Assembly (NCBI GenBank): GCA_964444685.1
Contig: CAYUIG010000001.1
Location: forward strand, 62,001-126,000
Length of the DNA stretch: 64,000 bases
Direction: 5' to 3'
DNA from: CAYUIG01 sp964444685
Lineage (GTDB): Bacteria; Gemmatimonadota; Gemmatimonadetes; Longimicrobiales; RSA9
Shown here: positions 45,583-57,524 of the stretch, piece after piece
How the letters are laid out: every line of letters begins with the position of its first letter
How positions within the stretch are numbered: the stretch's first letter is position 1
Translations under genes and position numbers: made by a program
The notes under the pieces: generated by a model
The model's database searches: none
The model's input: only the letters and a program-made list of their open reading frames with translations
What the model was told of the DNA's origin: nothing

Positions 45583-47990
45583 CGCTGTCGGCCGGCGAGC
45601 GCGTCAACCTCGCGACGCAAGCGTTCGGCGGCCTCCTGGTTGCCGAGCGCTTCGTTCGCGCGCGCCATGCTTGCCGTCAGCAGCTGGTACTCGCGGTGCT
45701 CGCGGCCGAGGGTTCGAGCGACGAGGTCGCGCGCCTTTCGAAACGTTGCGAGCGCTTCGTGGTGCCTCGACTGCCGGGAGCGCACGTTCCCCAGAACCCG
45801 CATCGCAGCGACCTCGTCTTCCGGCCGCCCGCCCGGCAGCGTGTGGATCGCGAGCGCCTCCTCGAGCAGCGGTGCGGCCTCGTCGTAGCGGCCAAGGAAC
45901 CCCAGCTCGTTGGCGAGCATCATGAGGCTGCGGCCGACCGCGGGGTGACGGGGTCCGAAGATCCGGCGCGCACGCTCGAGGATCCGGCGGTGCTGACCCG
46001 CCGCGGCCTCGTGATCCCCGCCCCTCGATTGCATCGATGCGAGATTGGTCTGCACGAGGATCGTGCGCTGGTGGTCGGGGCCGAGTGCGCGCTCCAGCAG
46101 TGCCAGCGCGTCCTTCGACTGCGCGATCGCGTCCTCGATCTGCCCCTGCTGGTACAGGTTGACCGACAGGTTGCTCGTCGTGATCGCGATGCCGAGGTGG
46201 TCGTCGCCGGAGACGGTGCGGCGCATGTCCAGCGACGCGCGGAAGAGTTCGGCGGCCTCATCGAGGCGGCCGCGCGTCTCGCGCACGATGCCGAGGTCGT
46301 TCAGCGCGCGCGCGAGGCGCGGATGGCCGGTGGGCGGGAAGACGCGCCGGCCGACCGTTACGGCCTCGTCGAGGAGCGGCTCCGCCTCATCGATCCGGCC
46401 GCGCTGGTGGAGCAGCCAGCCGAGCAGATTCAGCGAAGCGACCAGGTCCGCGTGTCCGCTCGGATAGAGCCCGCGGCGGATGTCGAGCGCCTGGCGCGCG
46501 AGCGGCTCGGCATCCGCGAGCAGGCCGAGCTTTTCATACCCTTCCGCGAGCACGTCGAGCATCTCCGCACGCAGCTCCGGCTCCTCGTCCGAACCTGCGA
46601 GTGACGCCGCGCGCCGGTCGAGGAGCTGACGTGCGGTCACGGTGTCGCCGGTGGCCTGCTCGGGACCCGTCGCACCGAACATCTCGAGCAGGAATCCGCG
46701 CACCTGGAGCGCCTTGTCCCGCTCCTGCGCCACTCGGGCGGACTCCTCGCGGATGCGCTGCGACTGCCGCAGTGTGATGCCGGTGGCGCCGGTGAGCACG
46801 AGGAAGAGCAGGGCAGCCGCCGCTACGGTGACGCGGTTGCGCCGGACGAACTTGCGCGCGCGATAGCGGATCGTGGCGGGCCGCGCGCGCACGGGCAGGC
46901 CGTGCAGATGGCGTTCGATGTCTTCCGCCATGGCGAGCGCGGATGGGTATCGTTCCACGGGCTCCTTGCGGAGCGCGCGCATCACGACGTTGTCCAGATC
47001 GCCGCTCAAGCGGCGCACGAGCTGCGACGGCGACAGCGAACGCGCTGCGGCGATGTCGCGTTCGCCGGTGGCCGCAGCGCTCGGTGGCGGCGGGTCCGTT
47101 TCAAGGATCTTGCGTTCGAGCTCCGCCCGCGTCGCGCCCGGCACTGCATGCGGATGTTTCCCGGCGAGGAGCTGGTAGAGCAGCACACCGAGGGCGTAGA
47201 CGTCGCACGCAGTAGTCACGGCTTCGCCGCGGAGCTGTTCGGGCGCGGAGTACTCGGGCGTCAGCACGCGCACGTTCGTGCGTGTGAGCGGCGCGTCTTC
47301 GCGCGGATCGAGCATCTTCGCGATGCCGAAGTCGAGCAGCTTCGGCTGGCCGTCGGCCGTGACGAGGATGTTGCCGGGCTTGAGGTCGCGATGCACGACG
47401 AGGTTGCGGTGCGCGTAGTCGACCGCATCGCAGATCGTGCGGAAGAGGGCGAGGCGCGCAGCGATCGTGGCGTGCGCGTCGTCGCAGGAATCGAGGATGG
47501 GCTCGCCGTCCACGTACTCCATGGCGAGATACGGCAGGCCCGCATCCGTTGCGCCGACATCGATCAGGCGCGCGATGTTCGGGTGTTCGAGTCGCGCGAG
47601 GATCTGGCGTTCGTTGTGGAAGCGCGCGATGAGGTCGTCCGTATCGAGGCCGCGGCGCATCACCTTGACCGCGACGAGCTGGCGGAACGATGGCGCCTCG
47701 CGCTCGGCGAGGAAGACCTGGCCCATGCCGCCGCGGCCCAGCGTGCGGAGCACGCGGTAGGGGCCGATGGTTTCGGGCACGGACTCGGGCGGCTCGGTTG
47801 CGAGCCATGGTGCGGGCGTGTCCAGCAGGCCGGCCGCGCGCTCGTGCTCGGCCAGCAGGCTTTCCACCTCCGCTCTCAGTGCGACGTCTCCGCCGCAGGC
47901 GCGGTCGAGGAGTTCAGCGCGCGCGGCAGCGTCGAGCTCGAGTGCGTCGTGAAGGATCTCCTCGATGCGCTGCCACTGTTCGGGCGTCAT
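45576..47990 (-). CDS. Membrane Ser/Thr protein kinase with extracytoplasmic TPRs (module 2)
   Basis: 804 residues from ATG 47990. The start, EQWQRIEEILHDALELDAAA, matches the N-terminus of the module 1 kinase. The kinase domain has GRGGMGQVFL, Lys109 (VAVKVM), HRDLKPGN (200-207) and DFG (220-222), the same numbering as in module 1. A membrane helix (VTVAAAALLFLVLTGATGIT) lies near 405-425, followed by TPRs to the end. It overlaps its sigma factor by four bases. The two kinases are clear paralogues with diverged TPR regions. Confidence 0.94.
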   Translation of the reverse strand: MTPEQWQRIEEILHDALELDAAARAELLDRACGGDVALRAEVESLLAEHERAAGLLDTPAPWLATEPPESVPETIGPYRVLRTLGRGGMGQVFLAEREAPSFRQLVAVKVMRRGLDTDDLIARFHNERQILARLEHPNIARLIDVGATDAGLPYLAMEYVDGEPILDSCDDAHATIAARLALFRTICDAVDYAHRNLVVHRDLKPGNILVTADGQPKLLDFGIAKMLDPREDAPLTRTNVRVLTPEYSAPEQLRGEAVTTACDVYALGVLLYQLLAGKHPHAVPGATRAELERKILETDPPPPSAAATGERDIAAARSLSPSQLVRRLSGDLDNVVMRALRKEPVERYPSALAMAEDIERHLHGLPVRARPATIRYRARKFVRRNRVTVAAAALLFLVLTGATGITLRQSQRIREESARVAQERDKALQVRGFLLEMFGATGPEQATGDTVTARQLLDRRAASLAGSDEEPELRAEMLDVLAEGYEKLGLLADAEPLARQALDIRRGLYPSGHADLVASLNLLGWLLHQRGRIDEAEPLLDEAVTVGRRVFPPTGHPRLARALNDLGIVRETRGRLDEAAELFRASLDMRRTVSGDDHLGIAITTSNLSVNLYQQGQIEDAIAQSKDALALLERALGPDHQRTILVQTNLASMQSRGGDHEAAAGQHRRILERARRIFGPRHPAVGRSLMMLANELGFLGRYDEAAPLLEEALAIHTLPGGRPEDEVAAMRVLGNVRSRQSRHHEALATFRKARDLVARTLGREHREYQLLTASMARANEALGNQEAAERLRREVDALAGRQRQ

Positions 47991-48571
47991 GCGCCGTTCC
48001 CCTCGTCGGTGCGCAGCTCGCGATGCAGCCAGGTGCGCGCGGCCGTCCACGCGCGGCGCGCGGTCACCTCCGATGTGCCGAGGACCGTGCCGATTTCCTG
48101 CCACTCGAGCCCGCCGAAAAAGCGATAGACGACGACGTCCGCACCGCGCGGATTGAACTCCTTGAGGCGTTCGAGCGCGCGGTCGAGCGCGAGCAGCTCC
48201 TCGAGATCGTCGTCGCCGATCACGAGGCCGGCTTCGTCGAGCGGCAGGTGGACCGCGCCGCCGCCGCGCTTCACGGCGTGCCGGGCCTCGGCGTGGTTGA
48301 CGAGGATGCGCCGCATCGCGCGCGATGCGACTGCAAAGAAGTGCGCGCGATTCTGCCAGTGCACGCGCGACTGGTCCACGAGCTTCATGTACGCCTCGTG
48401 CACGAGTGCCGTCGTGCTGAGCGTGTGGTCCGGCCGCTCGTCGCGCAAACGGCTGCGGGCCAGGCGCTTGAGCTCGTCGTAAACGAGCGGGAACAGTTGA
48501 TTCAGCGCCTGGACGTTCCCGTCGCTCGCCTTCTCGAGAAGCAGGGTCAGGCTGGCGTCCTGGTCGGCCAT
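47987..48571 (-). CDS. ECF-like RNA polymerase sigma factor (module 2)
   Basis: 194 residues from ATG 48571. Region 2: FPLVYDELKRLARSRLRDER and TALVHEAYMKLVDQSRV. Region 4: YRFFGGLEWQEIGTVLGTSE and RRAWTAARTWLHREL. It is the same ECF-like family as in module 1 and likewise overlaps the kinase start by ATGA. The reading can be extended upstream to 50767 only by running antisense through the Gly-rich gene, so I reject that extension. Confidence 0.93.
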   Translation of the reverse strand: MADQDASLTLLLEKASDGNVQALNQLFPLVYDELKRLARSRLRDERPDHTLSTTALVHEAYMKLVDQSRVHWQNRAHFFAVASRAMRRILVNHAEARHAVKRGGGAVHLPLDEAGLVIGDDDLEELLALDRALERLKEFNPRGADVVVYRFFGGLEWQEIGTVLGTSEVTARRAWTAARTWLHRELRTDEGNGA

Positions 48572-48607
48572 GATCGGTTTCGCGCGGTTTTCCTGCGTCT
48601 TGTCCGA

Positions 48608-48648
48608 GGGCCCGCGGGCGCGGCGAACAGGTAGGGGGGCGCGGGCCC
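48608..48648. promoter_or_regulatory. Inverted repeat in the divergent sigma/lipoprotein promoter region
   Basis: GGGCCCGCG (48608-48616) and CGCGGGCCC (48640-48648) face each other across 23 bases, between the module 2 sigma gene and the divergent Gly-rich lipoprotein gene. It could be an operator or a transcript hairpin. A related but shorter CGGGCC-TCG-GGCCCG stands before the module 1 lipoprotein gene (43991-44005). Confidence 0.35.
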
Positions 48649-48733
48649 GCGACGGCTGGCCGCGCCGCCAACGTACGACCGCGGCGCGATCGCCCACAAG
48701 AAGCGTGAGCCAATCCGACCGGCGGAGGCAGCA

Positions 48734-50746
48734 ATGTGTGCACGGAGCTACATGACCGCGGCGGTGGCGGCAGGTCTGGTAGCGTGCGGATCCGATGGCG
48801 GAACGAGCCCGGGCGAAACCGATGACGACGGGATCGATCTGAGCCGCAACGGCTCCATTTCGGGGACGCACACGCTGGAGGAGGTGGACATCCCGGCCGG
48901 TGTGACGATCACCGTGACCGGGCCGCTGGTCCTGAACTCGACGGGCGGGCTGTCGATCGCCGGGTCGCTGGTGGGCGATTGCGTGCCGGTCACGCTGAAC
49001 GGTTTGAACCTCCTGATCACGGGCCGGATCGAGAACGCGTGCGATGAACTGCCCGAGGATGAGGCGCCCCCCACCCTGCGGATCGTCGGCACCGGCGAAT
49101 TGACGATCGACGGCGCAGAGATCGTGACATCGGGAGACCTGGAGATCATGGACGATCCCACGCTCACCGAGGCCTCCTTCGATGCGCCTCCGCCGGGCGC
49201 CGCCGCGGCGGGTGCGGGAGCGGGTGCGGTGACGCGAGTGATCCGCGACACCAGGTTCCGCGCCGATCCTGCGCGTGCGCGCGATGGCGTGAACGGGGTG
49301 AACGGTACGCCGGGCCGGGACGCCAGCAACTGGCGTCTGCTGATGCGCGGCGATCTGATCGTGGATGGCGGGATCGTGCTGACGGGCCAGTCGGGTGGTC
49401 ACGGGGGAGAGGGAACGCACACCGGTGCGCCCGCAGAGTCGCGCGGCGGGCGCGGCGGCGACGGCGGCCGGATCTCGATTCTCGCGCTCGGCAGCGTGTC
49501 GTTCGGCGGGCAGAACGAGATGCGGTCGGGCAGCGGCGGCAACGGCGGCTCGGCGACGGCAAACGCATCGCCGGGTAGCGGCGCACGTGCGCCATCCGCG
49601 ACGGCGCGTGGCGGCGACGGCGGCGAGCCCGGGCTCATGCGCATCGAGGGAGGAACCGGCGTGAGCGTGAATGCCGGGCTGCAGGTGGTCGTCGGGACGG
49701 GCGGCGCGGGTGGAAATGCGGAAGCGGTGGCGGCGGACGGCCAGGCGCTGTGCATCGACGGCCACGGCCAGCACGGCGGTCACGCGAACGCAGAGGCCGG
49801 GAGCGGAGGCAGCTCCCCGGACCGCCGGCTGGTGGAGCTGGGCAACGTTTCGATCAATGGAGACCCCCCGGTCAGTGGTGGTCACGGCGGCAAGGGCGGC
49901 AATGCCGTCGCGCGCGCAGGCAACGGTGCGCCGGGGCAGGACTGCGACAGCTGCAAGGACGGCGGTGACGGCGGGAACTTCCGCGCGGTGGGTGGTGCGG
50001 GTGGCAGCGGCCGGATCCGCGACCTCCAGGGCGACCTCACCGGCGATGGCGGGGACGGCGGGTCCAGCGAGCATCGCGGCGGGAACGGTGGGAACGGTTC
50101 GGACTGCTGCACGCCGCCCGTATCCGAGGGCGGGAACGGTGGCGCGGGCGGCAATGCGTCCGGCGGCGATGGCGAGGCGGGGACCGGCCGGAACGACGGC
50201 GCGCCGCTCGGCGTGACGATCGGCTCGGGCAACGGCGGCGCTGCCGGTGACGGGGTCGGGCCGGGCACGCCCGGCGACGGCGGCAGTGACAACACGATCG
50301 CCATGGGCCCGAAGGTCGCGGGTGCTGGTGTGTTCCTCGATGGGGCACCGGGCACGTCGTGCCCCGCGGCGCCGCCGCCGGGCGCGAGCATCGCGGGCAA
50401 CTACACGCTGGTTGCGTCTCGCACGGCGCAGATGGGCCCGTGCAGCTCGAGCCCCGGCTTCACGAATCCCAACGTCCACATCGAGTTCGACGGCACGAAC
50501 GTGATCGTGAACTCGGATGCTGCCGTTACGGGGAGCTACGACCCGCTCACGGGGCGCTGGACCGGTACGGGCACGACGGAACCCAATGCCTCCGGCTTCC
50601 GCCTGCGCGAGACACTCGATGGGACGTGGATGGTCGAGGACGAGGGAGTGATCGTCTTCGAGGGCACGTTGACCTACGAGATCCTCGATCCGGACGGAGA
50701 AGTCGTCTGCTCCTCCACGTACCAGGTGCAGTTCCGAAAGAACTGA
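48734..50746 (+). CDS. PE_PGRS-like glycine-rich surface lipoprotein (module 2)
   Basis: 670 residues, with GGAGGCAGC before the ATG. Lipoprotein signal YMTAAVAAGLVACGSDGG. Residues 30-170 are beta-rich (VDIPAGVTITVTGPLVLNST), like a beta-helix. Residues 195-555 carry dense Gly-Gly-x repeats (GGRGGDGG, GGNGGSA, GGHGGKGGNA, GGDGGSSEHRGGNGGNG), which resemble PGRS polyproline-type bundles. The last 110 residues form a lipocalin-like beta domain (ASIAGNYTLVASRTAQMGPC, EFDGTNVIVNS). It is a probable product of the module 2 sigma factor. The protein may serve in adhesion or as surface matrix. Confidence 0.8.
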   Translation: MCARSYMTAAVAAGLVACGSDGGTSPGETDDDGIDLSRNGSISGTHTLEEVDIPAGVTITVTGPLVLNSTGGLSIAGSLVGDCVPVTLNGLNLLITGRIENACDELPEDEAPPTLRIVGTGELTIDGAEIVTSGDLEIMDDPTLTEASFDAPPPGAAAAGAGAGAVTRVIRDTRFRADPARARDGVNGVNGTPGRDASNWRLLMRGDLIVDGGIVLTGQSGGHGGEGTHTGAPAESRGGRGGDGGRISILALGSVSFGGQNEMRSGSGGNGGSATANASPGSGARAPSATARGGDGGEPGLMRIEGGTGVSVNAGLQVVVGTGGAGGNAEAVAADGQALCIDGHGQHGGHANAEAGSGGSSPDRRLVELGNVSINGDPPVSGGHGGKGGNAVARAGNGAPGQDCDSCKDGGDGGNFRAVGGAGGSGRIRDLQGDLTGDGGDGGSSEHRGGNGGNGSDCCTPPVSEGGNGGAGGNASGGDGEAGTGRNDGAPLGVTIGSGNGGAAGDGVGPGTPGDGGSDNTIAMGPKVAGAGVFLDGAPGTSCPAAPPPGASIAGNYTLVASRTAQMGPCSSSPGFTNPNVHIEFDGTNVIVNSDAAVTGSYDPLTGRWTGTGTTEPNASGFRLRETLDGTWMVEDEGVIVFEGTLTYEILDPDGEVVCSSTYQVQFRKN

Positions 50747-50793
50747 AGGGCGATGCGCATCGTGCATCGATAACCATCACCAGGAGGGATTGG

Positions 50794-52314
50794 ATGCGTC
50801 CCGTTGTACTCTCGACCGTCGCGGCGAGCCTGCTGCTGTCTTCGTGTATCGTCTCGAGCGAGGAGGCGGGCTGCCTTGCCAAGCTCGGAATCCTGCCGCC
50901 TGATGCGCTCGTCTACGAGGGCGGCACGTTCACCCTCGCCGCCTTCTGGGACGGCGATGCGCGGGACTGCCCGAACGATTTCACATGGAGCGTGTCGGGT
51001 CCCGCGCAGCTCCTCCAGACGAGCGGCGAGTCCGTGCAGGCGGCGGCGACCGGGCGGGGCGATGCGGAGTTCACGGTCACGGCCGGCAGCTACACCGCGA
51101 CGTACCTGCTCGAGCTGCTGCGCACCACGTCCGACATCGACGTCGGCTATCTCGGCCTGCCGGCCGGCCTCGACGGGCGGGTGCGGCTCACGGGCCCCGG
51201 CGGCTTCGACGAAACCGTCACCACCCCACGCGTCCTGATGGATGTCGAGGCCGGGAACTACAGCTACGAGGCGTTCGAAGTGAGCGGCGGCGCGATCGGC
51301 CACCGGTACGGCGGTGGTGCCGGCACGTTCCAGGTCGGGATCAACGATCGGTACGAGCTTCGGGCCACCTACGAGCGGCGGACGGCTCAGCTCGACTACG
51401 AGGCACTGGGCATCCCGGCGGGCACGCCGGCGAGCCTGTACGGCCGCCTGTCGATGAACGGCGCTGAAATCGACATCACGCAGTCACCGCAAAGCCTCGC
51501 GCTCGAGAGCGGAACGTACGAGTGGATGGCGAAGACCGTCGACTGGACGGGGTTCCGCTACCGGCCCGAGGTCAAGACGGGCACGCTCGATGTCGTGGCG
51601 CCGAATCTCCTCCAGCTCGTCGTGCTCTACGCGGCGACCCGCGGCCGTATCGATCTCGTGTTCGATGGGCTGCCGTCCGGTGCGCTCGTGCCGGTCATGC
51701 TCTCGGGGCCGAAGACGATCGAAGGCGTGGGGCCGGGTTCGATCTACGCGAAGCCGGGCAACTACTTCCTCGGCCTTGCGCCGTTCACGTACGCGAACCC
51801 GCTCACGAACCGGATGGAGACGTTCGTCCCGAACGCGTCGACGGTGCCGATCGAGGTCATCATCGGGCAGATCGTGCAGACTCCGATCTTCTGGCAGCTC
51901 ACATTCGCGATCGGGACGTACCTCACCTCGATCGGCGTCTCCGACGACCCGTTCGGCCACGCGGCGTTCATCGCGATGCTCGCGACACTCAACCTCATCA
52001 TCCAGATCGACTACCCGCCGGCAACGGCGCCGGCCGGTGCGGCAGCGGTGCAGGGGACGATCACGATCTCGGGACCGTTCCCATGGGTCACCGTCTCCGG
52101 TCCGCTCGAGGATGACGGCAGCTTCGTGGCGACGGGGACCGGGACCGTCGCCGGCTTCCCGAACGTGCCGGTGACGTTCACGGGAACACTGAGCGAGGAC
52201 GGCGCCACTGTGTCCGGAATTCTCCAGATGGGGCAGGACACGGCCCCGACGGGGTTGCCGAACGGTGCGATCCGGTACACGGTCGAGGGGATGCGGGTGG
52301 CTGTGACGCCCTGA
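50794..52314 (+). CDS. Surface lipoprotein of unknown function
   Basis: 506 residues from ATG 50794, with CAGGAGGG upstream. Lipoprotein signal VVLSTVAASLLLSSCIVSSE. Several beta-sandwich repeats follow, with recurring blocks such as LPAGLDGRVRLTGPGGF, IPAGTPASLYGRLSMNG and LPSGALVPVMLSGPKTI, each followed by a Y-x-W/F-x-A segment; they look like three Ig- or carboxypeptidase-regulatory-like modules. The C-terminus is another beta domain (GTVAGFPNVPVTFTGTLSED). It lies 47 bases after the Gly-rich gene and is probably co-expressed with it. Confidence 0.72.
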   Translation: MRPVVLSTVAASLLLSSCIVSSEEAGCLAKLGILPPDALVYEGGTFTLAAFWDGDARDCPNDFTWSVSGPAQLLQTSGESVQAAATGRGDAEFTVTAGSYTATYLLELLRTTSDIDVGYLGLPAGLDGRVRLTGPGGFDETVTTPRVLMDVEAGNYSYEAFEVSGGAIGHRYGGGAGTFQVGINDRYELRATYERRTAQLDYEALGIPAGTPASLYGRLSMNGAEIDITQSPQSLALESGTYEWMAKTVDWTGFRYRPEVKTGTLDVVAPNLLQLVVLYAATRGRIDLVFDGLPSGALVPVMLSGPKTIEGVGPGSIYAKPGNYFLGLAPFTYANPLTNRMETFVPNASTVPIEVIIGQIVQTPIFWQLTFAIGTYLTSIGVSDDPFGHAAFIAMLATLNLIIQIDYPPATAPAGAAAVQGTITISGPFPWVTVSGPLEDDGSFVATGTGTVAGFPNVPVTFTGTLSEDGATVSGILQMGQDTAPTGLPNGAIRYTVEGMRVAVTP

Positions 52315-52334
52315 GGTCGGGGCGTGTCATCGAG

Positions 52335-52368
52335 AGCCGGGTCGCGGCGAAGGTGCCGCGGCCCGGCT
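52335..52368 (+). terminator. Stable hairpin after the module 2 lipoprotein genes
   Basis: A 14-bp stem (52335-52348 with 52355-52368, one G-U pair) and a six-base loop lie 21 bases after the stop. The U-tract is missing. The rest of the 200 bases to the next gene shows nothing recognisable. Confidence 0.5.
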
Positions 52369-52513
52369 GGATCGGCCGATCTTCTTTGAATCTACCGTGT
52401 TACGGCGCCAGGTGTGCAATGGTCGTCGGCATGGTCGTCCATCACCACAGAACCACGACACCGGGGTCTGGCGTTGAAGCCCGACGGCCGCGTGTCCTCG
52501 TGATGGAGGTCTC

Positions 52514-53962
52514 ATGCACCTCGGACGACTCACCGCCCTCGCGGTCGGTGCGGCCGCCACGGCCGCCTTCCTGCGCCCGCCGATCGCGGGTGCTGTATCC
52601 GATCCGACACCGGCGGAGCGTGTGCGCTCCACCGCCGCGGATCGCGAACGCGTATCGATCACCGTCTACAACCAGGACTTCGGGCTCGTACGCGAGTTGC
52701 GCCGCGTTGCCACCGGGCAGGGTGCGCTCGAGCTCGAGTTCGGCGACGTCGCGTCGTCGATCCAGACGGAGACGGTCCACATCCGCGCGCTCGGATCGTC
52801 CCCGTTCCGCATCCTCGAGCAGAACTACCAGTACGATCTGCTGAGCCCGCAGAAGCTGCTCGAGAAGTACGTGGGCCGCACTGTGACCGTGTACCGCCAG
52901 GATCCGGAAACGGGTGCGGAGACGCCGATCGAGGCGGAGGTGCTGTCCGTGCACAACGGAACGATCCTCCGCATCGGCGACGAGATCACCTTCAACGTTC
53001 CCGGCCGGATCGCGTTTCCCGAAGTGCCCGACAACCTGATCGCGGAACCCACGCTCGTGTGGCTGGCGGAGAGCGGTGCGCGCGAGCAGCGGCTCGAGGT
53101 CTCGTATCTCACGGGCGGCCTCAACTGGAAGGCCGACTACGTGATGGTGCTGAACGAGGACGACGACGGCGCGGGCCTTACCGGCTGGGTCACGCTCACC
53201 AACAACTCGGGCGCATCGTTCGAAGACGCCGAGCTCAAACTGGTGGCGGGCGACGTGCAGCGCGTCGATCAGCGGCGCTTCCGCGAGCTCGCGGCGCGTG
53301 CGGCCGCGGACGCCGTTGCCGAGAAGCAGTTCACGGAGCAGGCGTTCTTCGAGTACCACATGTACACACTCGGGCGGCCTGCGACGGTGCGGAACAACGA
53401 GCAGAAGCAGGTCACGCTGCTCGAGGCGCCGACGTTCGGCGTGCAGAAGAAGCTGATCTTCTACGGTGCGGCGCAGTACTACCGCGGTTCGTACGGCGAG
53501 GTGGTGTCGAACCAGAAGATCGGCGTGTTCCTCGACTTCGGAAACACGGAGCGCAACGGCTTGGGCATGCCGCTGCCCGCGGGCATCGTTCGTGTCTACA
53601 AGGAGGACGGCAGCGGGGCGCAGCAGTTCATCGGCGAGGACCGTATCGACCACACGCCGCGCGACGAGCGTGTGCGCATCCGCATGGGTGACGCCTTCGA
53701 CATCGTCGGCGATCGCCGTCAGATGCGCTGGACGCCGATGGGCGGCTGCGTGTCCGAGAGCGACTGGCAGATCGACCTGCGCAACCACAAGGACGAGGAC
53801 ATCACCGTCGAGGTCATCGAGCCGGTGGGCGGCGACTGGGATGTCACGCGTTCATCGCACACGTCCCAGCGCATCGATGCGCACACGTTCCGGTTCAATG
53901 TGCCGGTCGAGGCGCGTGGAAGCGCGCGCGTGACGTATACGGTGCGTGTGCGCTGGTGCTAG
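52514..53962 (+). CDS. Secreted DUF4139-family protein
   Basis: 482 residues, with GGAGG upstream of ATG 52514 and a signal peptide (LTALAVGAAATAAFLRPPIAGA). The N-terminal beta domain (ITVYNQDFGLVRELRRV) leads into the DUF4139 core: EVSYLTGGLNWKADYVMVLN, GWVTLTNNSGASFEDAELKL, VAGDVQRV and GVQKKLIFYG. This domain is shared with mucoidy-inhibitor-like proteins, whose biochemical role is unknown. It should reside in the periplasm. The gene ends just before palindrome copy B. Confidence 0.83.
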   Translation: MHLGRLTALAVGAAATAAFLRPPIAGAVSDPTPAERVRSTAADRERVSITVYNQDFGLVRELRRVATGQGALELEFGDVASSIQTETVHIRALGSSPFRILEQNYQYDLLSPQKLLEKYVGRTVTVYRQDPETGAETPIEAEVLSVHNGTILRIGDEITFNVPGRIAFPEVPDNLIAEPTLVWLAESGAREQRLEVSYLTGGLNWKADYVMVLNEDDDGAGLTGWVTLTNNSGASFEDAELKLVAGDVQRVDQRRFRELAARAAADAVAEKQFTEQAFFEYHMYTLGRPATVRNNEQKQVTLLEAPTFGVQKKLIFYGAAQYYRGSYGEVVSNQKIGVFLDFGNTERNGLGMPLPAGIVRVYKEDGSGAQQFIGEDRIDHTPRDERVRIRMGDAFDIVGDRRQMRWTPMGGCVSESDWQIDLRNHKDEDITVEVIEPVGGDWDVTRSSHTSQRIDAHTFRFNVPVEARGSARVTYTVRVRWC

Positions 53963-53997
53963 CTACTGGCCGACAGTCAGGGAAAGGAACGGAAAAT

Positions 53998-54149
53998 ATT
54001 CACCGCAGAGACGCGGAGAGCGCGGAGAACGGAATGAGTTTGTTGTATCCGGTGACGTTGGTTCGCAGCGAAGGTCGACCTCGACGCGAACCGGAACCCA
54101 CTGGAACAACAGGATCTCACTCTGCGTTCTCCGCGCCTCTGCGGTGAAT
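53998..54149. repeat. Dispersed long palindrome, copy B
   Basis: The left arm 53998-54019 and right arm 54128-54149 match at 21 of 22 positions as inverted repeats (ATTCACCGCAGAG...). Both arms closely resemble those of copy A. AATGAGTTT recurs at 54033-54041. The element fills almost the whole space between two convergent genes and stops five bases before the next stop codon. Confidence 0.85.
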
Positions 54150-54153
54150 GTTG

Positions 54154-57453
<3,300 letters not shown>

Positions 57454-57524
57454 GGCGAACTCCCGTGATGTTGGAATGGCGGCGGTGGTGCGCCGGCCAA
57501 GGTAGGACATGGTGGCGAAAGCGT

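Noticed and set aside
49400..50300. Gly-rich DNA repeats as a CRISPR-like or satellite array
   Set aside because: Unit lengths are irregular and follow codon structure, so they are protein repeats and not a DNA array.
48572..50767. N-terminal extension of the second sigma factor
   Set aside because: It lies antisense to the Gly-rich lipoprotein gene and shows no domain. The family start is at 48571.
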